A DNA stretch of 64,000 nucleotides, from NCBI GenBank assembly GCA_017470505.1, contig JAFUYO010000005.1, positions 62,001 to 126,000 of the forward strand, read 5' to 3'. The notes under the pieces are model-generated. The model ran no database searches, had not been told where the DNA came from, and was given only the letters and a program-made list of their open reading frames with translations. Of the stretch, positions 1 to 6,809 are shown one piece after another. Position numbers and translations under genes: made by a program. This stretch comes from Butyrivibrio sp. Lineage in GTDB: Bacteria; Bacillota; Clostridia; Lachnospirales; Lachnospiraceae. The number at the start of each line of letters is the position of its first letter. Position 1 is the stretch's first letter.

Positions 1-164
1 AGCCATACCTGTGTGATTGTCTCAAAATGGCGGTCCTCAGCGATCTCCCTGGGACTGATGTGGCAGTGGTAATCAAGGATTGGCATATTCTCAGAATAGT
101 CATGATAGAGCCTCTGGGCTGTCTTACTCTGAAGAAGGAAATCCTTGTCCATAAAATTTTTCAT
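1..164 (-). CDS. uxaC: Uronate isomerase, N-terminal part (runs off the window)
   Basis: Uronate isomerase interconverts D-galacturonate/D-glucuronate and tagaturonate/fructuronate, the first cytoplasmic step of uronate breakdown. Only the first 54 codons are present, read leftward from ATG at 164. They begin MKNFMDKDFLL and contain NMPILDYHCHISPREIAED, the conserved N-terminus of the UxaC amidohydrolase-fold family, with the metal-binding HCH pair. A GGAGGG ribosome site lies 7 bases upstream of the ATG (172-177). The gene is divergent from the altronate dehydratase at 380, the next-but-one enzyme of the same pathway, which supports the call. The tagaturonate reductase step (UxaB) is not in the window. 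Truncation is by the window edge only. Confidence 0.9.
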   Translation of the reverse strand, partial: MKNFMDKDFLLQSKTAQRLYHDYSENMPILDYHCHISPREIAEDRHFETITQVW

Positions 165-219
165 TGCTATACCCTCCATTTGTAAATATTTTCATTTGAA
201 ACAAAAATGTAAAAAATCA

Positions 220-233
220 TGTAAGCATTTTCA
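220..233. promoter_or_regulatory. LacI/CcpA-type operator facing uxaC
   Basis: The sequence TGTAAGCATTTTCA differs by one base from the reverse complement of the operator at 326-339 (TGAAAACGCTTACA). It lies just downstream of the predicted uxaC start site, where a repressor would block transcription. The repressor is not encoded in this window. Confidence 0.6.
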
Positions 234-249
234 CACTTTTTTCAAAAGT

Positions 250-278
250 ATTATACAAGAGCTTTCATGCAAATACAA
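250..278 (-). promoter_or_regulatory. Promoter of uxaC
   Basis: Read on the minus strand, TTGTAT (278-273) and a perfect TATAAT (255-250) are separated by 17 bases, a good sigma-A-type promoter. The start site would fall near 243, so the operator at 220-233 sits about 10-23 bases into the transcript. Confidence 0.65.
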
Positions 279-291
279 TAGCCGAAATGAG

Positions 292-320
292 TTGACGTAA
301 TCCGATATTAAATATATTAT
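292..320 (+). promoter_or_regulatory. Promoter of uxaA
   Basis: TTGACG (292-297) and TATTAT (315-320) are spaced by 17 bases. The expected start near 327 lies inside the operator at 326-339. This promoter is back to back with the uxaC promoter. Confidence 0.65.
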
Positions 321-325
321 TGTAA

Positions 326-339
326 TGAAAACGCTTACA
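326..339. promoter_or_regulatory. LacI/CcpA-type operator of uxaA
   Basis: TGAAAACGCTTACA is a 14-base imperfect palindrome that fits the LacI-family consensus, including the catabolite-response element TGWAANCGNTNWCA. An identical 14-mer lies at 2227-2240 before the sugar importer. The sequence alone does not tell a CcpA site from a pathway-specific LacI-family regulator. Confidence 0.7.
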
Positions 340-379
340 CACAGTTTACATTTTCAAAAAAGAAAAAGGGGTAGGTTAT

Positions 380-1882
380 ATGAGCAGATTTTTACAGATC
401 CATCCGGAAGACAACGTTGTTGTATGCCTCGAGGAACTCAAAAAGGGCGAGAAGATCACCCTCGGGGACGGCAAAGAGATCACGGCAAATGAGGATATTC
501 CCGCCGGCCACAAGATTGCCATAAAGGATATCTCAAAGGATTCAAACATCATCAAGTACGGCTACGCAATCGGCCACGCACTTGAGGATATCACCGAGGG
601 CAGATGGGTTCACACCCACGACATCAAGACCAATCTCGAGGGAATCCTTTCTTATAAATATGAACCGAACACTGACGACATAGGCAAAAAGAAGTCTCAG
701 ATGGGTACCAGAAAGGGCACCTTCAAGGGCTTTGTCAGGAAAAACAAAAAAGTCGGCATCAGAAACGAGGTCTGGATCATTCCTACAGTCGGCTGTGTAA
801 ACAATATTGCGAGAGCTCTCGCAAAAGAGGCAAACAAGTTTGTAAAGGGCAGTGTTGACGAAGTCGTTGCATTTACTCACAACTACGGCTGCTCACAGAC
901 GGGGGATGACCAGGAGCACACAAGGACGATCCTCTCAGACCTCATAAATCATCCGAACGCAGGAGCGGTTCTTGTTTTGGGGCTCGGATGCGAGAACAGC
1001 AATATCGACGTTTTGATGCCCTATATAGGAGAGTACGATCCGGACAGGGTTAAGTTCCTCGTATGCCAGAAGTCTGATGACGAGATGGCTGACGGAACAG
1101 CTCTTTTAAAAGAACTCATAGACGCAGCTGCAGGTGATGAGAGAGAAGACGTAGATCTCTCCAAACTCGTCATCGGCCTTAAGTGCGGCGGATCTGACGG
1201 ATTCTCCGGAATCACTGCAAATCCTCTTGTCGGCAGGATATCCGACAGGATCATAGAGTACGGCGGAACATCAATCCTGACTGAGGTTCCCGAGATGTTC
1301 GGAGCAGAGACCATCCTCATGAACAGATGCAAGGATGAGGCTACCTTCAATGACACGGTGAACATGATAAACGACTTCAAGGACTATTTCACCAAACAGG
1401 GCGAGCCCATCTATGAGAATCCTTCACCCGGAAACAAGGCGGGCGGCATCACGACGCTTGAGGATAAGTCCCTCGGCTGCACGCAGAAGTCCGGCGATTA
1501 CCCTGTTATGAACGTCATGGAGTACGGACAGAGAACAGATACGACAGGATTAAATCTTCTCTGCGCTCCAGGCAACGACCTCTGCGCAGCGACAGCACTT
1601 GCAAGCGCAGGCGCCCAGATAGTTCTCTTCACAACAGGGAGAGGAACACCTTTTGCCTGTCCCGTTCCAACGATGAAGATCGCCAGCAACAACACGATTG
1701 CAAAAAAGAAAGGGAACTGGATAGACTTCTCGGCAGGTCAGATTTTAGAGGGCAGGACCTTCGATGAGCTTACGGACGAACTCTTTGACAAGATAGTAAG
1801 GACGGCTTCAGGTGAAAAGCTTAAGAGCGAGATCGCCGGTTTCCACGATATGGCTATCTGGAAGAGGGGAGTAACGCTGTAA
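380..1882 (+). CDS. uxaA: Altronate dehydratase (UxaA/GarD family)
   Basis: Altronate dehydratase removes water from D-altronate to give 2-keto-3-deoxygluconate in the galacturonate pathway. The 500-residue length is normal for the family. The first ~95 residues form the SAF-type N-terminal domain; the rest is the dehydratase domain, with the conserved HNYGCSQTGDD, LGLGCEN, GLKCGGSDGFSG and TEVPEMFGAE segments whose cysteines fit the family's metal dependence. An AAAGGGG ribosome site precedes the ATG. It is divergent from uxaC and followed by a transporter with the same operator, so it is probably induced by uronates. Galactarate dehydratase is the closest alternative, but the uxaC neighbour favours altronate. 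Confidence 0.93.
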   Translation: MSRFLQIHPEDNVVVCLEELKKGEKITLGDGKEITANEDIPAGHKIAIKDISKDSNIIKYGYAIGHALEDITEGRWVHTHDIKTNLEGILSYKYEPNTDDIGKKKSQMGTRKGTFKGFVRKNKKVGIRNEVWIIPTVGCVNNIARALAKEANKFVKGSVDEVVAFTHNYGCSQTGDDQEHTRTILSDLINHPNAGAVLVLGLGCENSNIDVLMPYIGEYDPDRVKFLVCQKSDDEMADGTALLKELIDAAAGDEREDVDLSKLVIGLKCGGSDGFSGITANPLVGRISDRIIEYGGTSILTEVPEMFGAETILMNRCKDEATFNDTVNMINDFKDYFTKQGEPIYENPSPGNKAGGITTLEDKSLGCTQKSGDYPVMNVMEYGQRTDTTGLNLLCAPGNDLCAATALASAGAQIVLFTTGRGTPFACPVPTMKIASNNTIAKKKGNWIDFSAGQILEGRTFDELTDELFDKIVRTASGEKLKSEIAGFHDMAIWKRGVTL

Positions 1883-2182
1883 TTTTATCTGTAATTATAT
1901 ACAGTTTCTTTACAGAGTATAAAATGTGTATTAAATCTTGGATTAGTATATACACTAAAATGCGATAAGAGATGTATAATAAACAGTGTAGGCAATATGT
2001 ATACCGTTTTGCATAATAACCGAAAAAGTTTTGTGCAGGTTTATCCGGTTTGGGAACTTTTGACGGGTTTTTTGGAAAAAAATATGTAAATTTTTCTATG
2101 TAAGCACTTTCTGAAAAGCCCTAAAAAAGCCGCTTTTTGTCAAAAGATGACGAGATTGTTACAAATATGGCAAAATTCGCTC

Positions 2183-2211
2183 TTGCAAAGGTTTTCAATA
2201 CATGATAAAGT
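2183..2211 (+). promoter_or_regulatory. Probable promoter of the first sugar importer
   Basis: TTGCAA (2183-2188) and TAAAGT (2206-2211) are spaced by 17 bases. The -10 box is weak. The placement is supported by the operator that lies about 10 bases after the expected start site. Confidence 0.45.
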
Positions 2212-2226
2212 ACGTACATAAGCGAT

Positions 2227-2240
2227 TGAAAACGCTTACA
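2227..2240. promoter_or_regulatory. LacI/CcpA-type operator of the importer
   Basis: TGAAAACGCTTACA is identical over 14 bases to the uxaA operator at 326-339. It sits directly downstream of the probable promoter, as a road-block repressor site would. Confidence 0.7.
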
Positions 2241-2283
2241 TTTTACCTTACAAAAATTTCTCACAGGGAGGGAAACACAAACA

Positions 2284-3957
2284 ATGAAAAAGAAAGTTTT
2301 ATCTTTACTTCTTTCAACAGCAATGGTAGCTTCACTTGCAGCCTGCGGATCATCAACTGATTCCGGAAGCAGCACAGGAAGCGCTGACACACAGACATCC
2401 GGCTCATCAACAACCACTTCTGATGCAGGCGCTGCAGCAGATGCAGGTTCAGCTTCAGCCGGCAGCTATGATCTTACAGATCTTTACATCACTGTTGACG
2501 GAACACTTACAGCAAACGTTGACAACGGACAGGACGCATTCGTAGAGCAGTGGCAGACAGCAGTTGCAGAGAAGCTTGGTCATCCCATCACTCTTCACAT
2601 CAACCAGCCTGAGCACTCAGGATACAAGGATAACGTATCCCAGCTCCTTACAACAGGCGAGCCCGGTGACGGACAGTATCCCGATGCACTCATCATGAGC
2701 GCTACAATGTTCAAGCAGTACCAGAACACAGGTATCCTCTGGAATATGGCTGATGCTTATGCAAACGCCGAGTTCCAGTCAAGGATCACACTTCCTTCAA
2801 TCAACGAGAACATGAAGACACCTGCCGGAGAGCTTTACGGATTTGCTCCTACATACGGCAACGGATGTGTTACATACATCAAGCAGTCATGGCTCGATGC
2901 AGCAGGCCTCAAGGCTGATGATATCAAGACCTTCGATGACTACTACAACATGCTCAAGGCATTCACCAAGGACGGCCAGACTGGTGTTATCGCAGCAGGC
3001 TTTGCAAACATGAAAGAGGCTCCTTACATCAACTACATGCCTGAGTTCTGGCAGGGTGCTTACCCGGCAATCTATCAGAAGGACGGAACATGGATTGACG
3101 GATTCCAGGAGCAGGCTACAATCGATGCTCTTACAAGACTCCAGACAGCATACGCTGATGGCGTTATCGATAAGGATACTGAGGAAGCTACAACAAAGAC
3201 AGCTCGTGAGAAGTGGTTCTCAAACGACCAGACAACTTCCGAGGGTGTATTCACATACTGGGCTGGCACATGGCTTCGTACCCTTACAGACAACCTTGAC
3301 AAGAACGACGTTGACGCAGATCTCGGCGACGACAGACTTGTACAGCTTCCTCCTATCAAGGAGATCAAGGATACATGGGGCGGATACCTCAACAGAGAAG
3401 CTCCTGTATGGGTAATCACAGATGACGGCGACGGAGACGACTCCCGTGAGCAGGCTATCTTCGATGCACTTCTTGAGACAATGCTTGACGGCGACAAGGT
3501 TCAGACACTCTGGACATACGGTGCTGAGGATGTTCACTGGTCAACACACGCTGAGACATTCACAACAAATCCTGATGATCCTGAGAAGAAGAAGGATTAC
3601 GAGTATGCAGAGGGTGAGTTCCACCTTAAGCAGACTCCTAACGATCCTAACTCTGTATGGAAGAAGAACCACCTTGATCCCGTACTTGTAATTGCTCCTC
3701 TTACAAACGGTTTCGTAGACAGCGATCCCCTTGTTGAGGCAGGTAACAAGTTCTTCACATCAAACGCTGTTGATGCACCTCAGTCACCTTCAAATGAGAC
3801 ACTTACAGAGGTTGAGGCTGACCTTACAGTTGATAAGACAACACTCATCAATGAGGTTGTAGCAGGCAAGAAGAATGCAGCAGACGCTGTTGCTGAGTAT
3901 CAGGCTAAGTGGGGCGACACAGTTGCTTCTATCCTTGAAGATCTCAACGCACAGTAA
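2284..3957 (+). CDS. Sugar ABC transporter substrate-binding lipoprotein (YtcQ/LipO-like)
   Basis: This is the extracellular sugar-capturing lipoprotein of a CUT1-type importer. The first 21 residues are a lipoprotein signal with lipobox SLAAC; Cys21 would be lipidated. A Ser/Thr/Gly/Ala-rich linker (about 22-60) precedes the binding domain. The 557-residue size is typical of the large YtcQ/LipO proteins that pair with YteP/LplB and YtcP/LplC permeases, which follow directly. In Bacillus subtilis YteP-YtcP-YtcQ imports rhamnogalacturonan disaccharides. The neighbouring acetylesterase, GH43 and uronate genes make a pectin oligomer the likely substrate; this is inference. Codon use is strongly biased, as in a highly expressed gene. 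A hairpin separates it from the permeases. Confidence 0.88.
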   Translation: MKKKVLSLLLSTAMVASLAACGSSTDSGSSTGSADTQTSGSSTTTSDAGAAADAGSASAGSYDLTDLYITVDGTLTANVDNGQDAFVEQWQTAVAEKLGHPITLHINQPEHSGYKDNVSQLLTTGEPGDGQYPDALIMSATMFKQYQNTGILWNMADAYANAEFQSRITLPSINENMKTPAGELYGFAPTYGNGCVTYIKQSWLDAAGLKADDIKTFDDYYNMLKAFTKDGQTGVIAAGFANMKEAPYINYMPEFWQGAYPAIYQKDGTWIDGFQEQATIDALTRLQTAYADGVIDKDTEEATTKTAREKWFSNDQTTSEGVFTYWAGTWLRTLTDNLDKNDVDADLGDDRLVQLPPIKEIKDTWGGYLNREAPVWVITDDGDGDDSREQAIFDALLETMLDGDKVQTLWTYGAEDVHWSTHAETFTTNPDDPEKKKDYEYAEGEFHLKQTPNDPNSVWKKNHLDPVLVIAPLTNGFVDSDPLVEAGNKFFTSNAVDAPQSPSNETLTEVEADLTVDKTTLINEVVAGKKNAADAVAEYQAKWGDTVASILEDLNAQ

Positions 3958-3990
3958 TAAATTTGTCAGTTTTTTCTATTTTCTATATAA

Positions 3991-4022
3991 GCTCCGTGGC
4001 CATCTTCGGATGACCATGGGGC
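3991..4022 (+). other. UUCG-capped hairpin between binding-protein and permease genes
   Basis: Arms of 14 bases (3991-4004 and 4009-4022) pair with one mismatch and two G-T pairs around a TTCG tetraloop. No T-run follows, so it looks like an mRNA-stabilising or processing hairpin rather than a full terminator. Such an element would keep the lipoprotein message in excess over the permeases. Confidence 0.65.
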
Positions 4023-4091
4023 ACTTCAAAAAATCTTTACGTTTCAATGTAGGATAGTCAAAAAGTTTTTTATAAGAATGGGGCAGGTTAT

Positions 4092-5042
4092 ATGAGCAAA
4101 CAACAAAAGGTTACATCAACAGGCCAGACACTTAATAAAAAGCCGCTTGGAATGCGTATATGGAACCACAGAGGTTTCTATCTGATGTTCTTGCCTGTAT
4201 TTATCTATGTGCTGATAATCTATTATTGGCCTATGCTGGGTGTCAGGTATTCGTTCTATGACTACACCTTAAAGAAAATTGAATTCGTTGGCCTGAAGCA
4301 TTTCACCAGCATGTTCGCTGACAAGGATTTCTGGACGGCCTTCATCAATACACTGCAGCTGTCTATCATCAAGCTGCTGATCACGACCGGTACAGCGGTT
4401 ATTGTTTCCGTATTCATCAATGAAATGGGGAACATGCTTGCAAAGAAGACACTGCAGACAGTTATCTATCTTCCTCACTTCATGTCATGGACAGTTACAG
4501 CAGCTATCTTCACGCTGTTCCTTTCAACATCTTCAACAGGTTTCATCAACGAGACCCTGAAGAGCTGGGGATGGATAAAAGAGAGTATCGACTTCATGCA
4601 TGAGACGACACTCTGGCGACCGGTTTACTACCTGGTTAACATCTGGAAGGAGACAGGTTGGGGAACAGTTATATTCCTCGCAACTCTTTCAGGTATCAAC
4701 CCCGAGATCTATGAGGCTGCCGATATCGACGGTGCATCAAGACTTCAGAAGATCTGGTACGTAACAGTTCCTGAACTTCTTAACACCATCATCATCGTGC
4801 TGATCCTGAACCTGGCTAAGGTTCTTAACCTCTTTGAGTCAGTATTCGTTATGTACAACAACCGTGTATTCTCAGTATCGGACGTTGTATCAACCTACAT
4901 TTACCGCAAGACCTTTATGACAGCTATCCCTAACTACGGATACACGACAGCAGTAGGTCTTTTCAAGTCACTCGTCGGATGTGCTCTGGTTCTTATTTGT
5001 AACTGGGCCAGCAAAAAAGTTCGCGGTCGCGGAATTATTTAA
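4092..5042 (+). CDS. Sugar ABC transporter permease (YteP/LplB-like)
   Basis: This is one of two membrane subunits of the importer. About six hydrophobic segments are visible, the first at roughly residues 30-50. The EAA loop for contact with the ATPase is seen as EAADIDGASRLQKIWYVTVP. The length, 316 residues, and the N-terminal SKQQK...LGMRIWNHRGFYLMFLP stretch fit the YteP/LplB branch of CUT1 permeases, which work with the large lipoproteins. A GGGGCAGG ribosome site lies before the ATG. No ATPase gene is present, so a shared MsmK/UgpC-type ATPase elsewhere probably drives it, as is usual for these systems. Confidence 0.9.
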   Translation: MSKQQKVTSTGQTLNKKPLGMRIWNHRGFYLMFLPVFIYVLIIYYWPMLGVRYSFYDYTLKKIEFVGLKHFTSMFADKDFWTAFINTLQLSIIKLLITTGTAVIVSVFINEMGNMLAKKTLQTVIYLPHFMSWTVTAAIFTLFLSTSSTGFINETLKSWGWIKESIDFMHETTLWRPVYYLVNIWKETGWGTVIFLATLSGINPEIYEAADIDGASRLQKIWYVTVPELLNTIIIVLILNLAKVLNLFESVFVMYNNRVFSVSDVVSTYIYRKTFMTAIPNYGYTTAVGLFKSLVGCALVLICNWASKKVRGRGII

Positions 5043-5056
5043 GGGGGTGGCGAATA

Positions 5057-5923
5057 ATGGCTAAGGCAAAAGAGTTTGCAACAGGTCGTAAGAGAAAGAC
5101 CGATGCATTTGATATTGTTAACTACATAGTATTTATCTTACTTGGACTTATTGTACTGATTCCTATCTGGAAGGTAGTAGTAGACTCCTTCAACGCTGTC
5201 GGCGTTTACAGATTCCAGCTCCTTCCTAATGACTTTACACTTGACGGATATCGTACCATCATCCACACATCCAAGCTGTACCAGCCCTTTGTTAACTCAG
5301 TTATCACAACTATTCTGGGAACCCTGCTTGGACTGGTTATGAGTACACTCGGTGGATATGTTCTTTCACAGTACGAGATGCCCGGCAGAAACCTCATGGC
5401 TTATTTCCTTCTTTTCACCATGATCTTCTCCGGCGGTATGATTCCTGAGTACCTGGTTATGAAACAGCTCCACCTTGTTAACAACATGTGGATCCTTGTT
5501 GTTAAGCATGGTATGAACGTTTACAACCTGGTCCTGATGCGTAACTTCTTCGAGGGTATTCCCGCTTCACTCTTTGAGGCTGCCAAGATCGACGGCTGCT
5601 CACCTATGGGAATCTTCTTCAAGATAGTGCTTCCTCTCTCAAAGGCAGCTCTTGCATCTATCGGACTTATGTTCGCAGTTACTGTATGGAACGACTACTC
5701 AACAGTTCAGATCTACATCACAAACCGTGATCAGGTTAACTTCCAGTACATCCTGAGAGTTATGGTCATGGACGGTGACACGCCGACGACGGCATACAAG
5801 GTATCACAGAGCACACTTTACTACGCAGCAATTGTTTGTGCGATCCTTCCTTTTATGGCTCTGTATCCTTTCCTTCAGAAGTATTTCGTTAAGGGTGTTA
5901 ATGTTGGTGCCGTTAAGGAGTAA
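5057..5923 (+). CDS. Sugar ABC transporter permease (YtcP/LplC-like)
   Basis: This is the second membrane subunit, pairing with the permease 14 bases upstream. About six membrane segments are seen, the first at residues 21-42. The EAA loop reads FEAAKIDGCSPMGIFFKIVLPLSKAA in outline, with the conserved EAAKIDG. The 288-residue length and the GVNVGAVKE end are typical of the YtcP/LplC branch. AAGGGGGTGG before the ATG is a strong ribosome site. The transcript probably ends in part at the hairpin at 5955-5982. Confidence 0.9.
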   Translation: MAKAKEFATGRKRKTDAFDIVNYIVFILLGLIVLIPIWKVVVDSFNAVGVYRFQLLPNDFTLDGYRTIIHTSKLYQPFVNSVITTILGTLLGLVMSTLGGYVLSQYEMPGRNLMAYFLLFTMIFSGGMIPEYLVMKQLHLVNNMWILVVKHGMNVYNLVLMRNFFEGIPASLFEAAKIDGCSPMGIFFKIVLPLSKAALASIGLMFAVTVWNDYSTVQIYITNRDQVNFQYILRVMVMDGDTPTTAYKVSQSTLYYAAIVCAILPFMALYPFLQKYFVKGVNVGAVKE

Positions 5924-5954
5924 TTGCCACAATATTTTAGTTTGTTAAAACAAA

Positions 5955-5989
5955 GCCATCTGTGTCATGTGATGCAGATGGCTGTTTTC
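5955..5989 (+). terminator. Hairpin terminator or attenuator after the importer
   Basis: GCCATCTGTGTC (5955-5966) pairs with the segment ending 5982, giving 12 base pairs with two G-T pairs and an ATGT loop, followed by TGTTTTC. It lies only 63 bases before the esterase start, so some read-through into the hydrolase genes is likely. Confidence 0.65.
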
Positions 5990-6051
5990 ATAATAAGCCC
6001 CAGGAATGGTCCCTTGACTCCGTCCCCAGGGCTCAAGCAGGAGGTAAGAAA

Positions 6052-6774
6052 GTGAGACATATATTTTGGGCGGGAGACTCCACCGTCAAGACCAACAAGT
6101 TTGTTACATATCCCCAGACCGGTATCGGACAGGCGTTTGACAGGTACACCAAGACTGATGTTGTGATCTGCAATCACGCAGAGAACGGCAGGAGTACAAA
6201 GAGCTTTATCGACGAGTCAAGACTTGCTCCCATCTATGATGATATAACCGAGGGGGATTTTCTTTTTATTCAGTTCGGACACAATGACGAGAAAGAGCAG
6301 GATCCTGCGAGGTACACGGATCCGCACGGAGAGTTTATCGGTAACCTAGTCAAGTTTGTGAACGCAGCAAGAAACAAAAAAGCCTATCCCGTGTTCATAA
6401 CGTCCGTTGAGAGAAGACTCTTTGATGAAAACGGGAACTTGAGGCAGTCAGGGCATGAGGAGTATGTAAAGGGGATGAAGGAGGCCGCTGCAAAATTCGA
6501 CGTCCCTGTTGTTGATCTCTACTCGATGAGCCGCGAGTTTTTGCAAAAGACAGGTGATGAGGCGTCAAAGAAGTACTACATGAACCTCGCACCGGGAGAA
6601 GCCTCCTGGGCACCTGAGGGAAAGAATGACAACTCGCACCTTCGCTATGAGGGAGCAATGCTGTACGCAGGGATGATAGCAAAGGGATTGTCAGACCTTG
6701 GCGGAGTATATGCTGATCTCATTGCTGATGACAACCTGCTTTCTGATTCATCAAAGATCGAGGTGAACGGATAA
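6052..6774 (+). CDS. SGNH hydrolase, rhamnogalacturonan acetylesterase-like (RhgT/YesT)
   Basis: It is likely to remove acetyl groups from imported rhamnogalacturonan oligomers in the cytoplasm. The protein starts MRHIFWAGDSTVK and shows the family blocks: GDST (nucleophile Ser), NGRSTKSF, GHND (oxyanion Asn) and the C-terminal NSHL (catalytic His). There is no signal peptide. The GTG at 6052 is chosen because AGGAGGT lies 6 bases upstream (6039-6045); the earlier in-frame ATG at 5962 lies inside the hairpin at 5955-5982 and has no ribosome site. The resulting 240 residues match YesT length. The link to pectin rests on family and neighbours; other O-acetylated oligomers are possible. Confidence 0.85.
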   Translation: MRHIFWAGDSTVKTNKFVTYPQTGIGQAFDRYTKTDVVICNHAENGRSTKSFIDESRLAPIYDDITEGDFLFIQFGHNDEKEQDPARYTDPHGEFIGNLVKFVNAARNKKAYPVFITSVERRLFDENGNLRQSGHEEYVKGMKEAAAKFDVPVVDLYSMSREFLQKTGDEASKKYYMNLAPGEASWAPEGKNDNSHLRYEGAMLYAGMIAKGLSDLGGVYADLIADDNLLSDSSKIEVNG

Positions 6775-6809
6775 CCATTTTTCAGGAGATTTTTTTGGAG
6801 TGTACTATT

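Larger units (their letters stand above)
1883..2283. other. 401-base AT-rich intergenic region before the sugar importer
   Basis: No gene is seen here. The start has only a weak possible stem-loop (CTGTA...TACAG near 1889-1905) and no convincing terminator for uxaA. The right end holds the importer promoter, its operator and a GGGAGGG ribosome site. A looser operator-like sequence, TGTAAGCACTTTCT, lies at 2099-2112 with three mismatches to the consensus. Confidence 0.5.

Noticed and set aside
5962-6051. Upstream ATG start for the SGNH esterase
   Set aside because: It lies in the stem of the hairpin at 5955-5982, has no ribosome site, and the extra residues do not resemble the family N-terminus.
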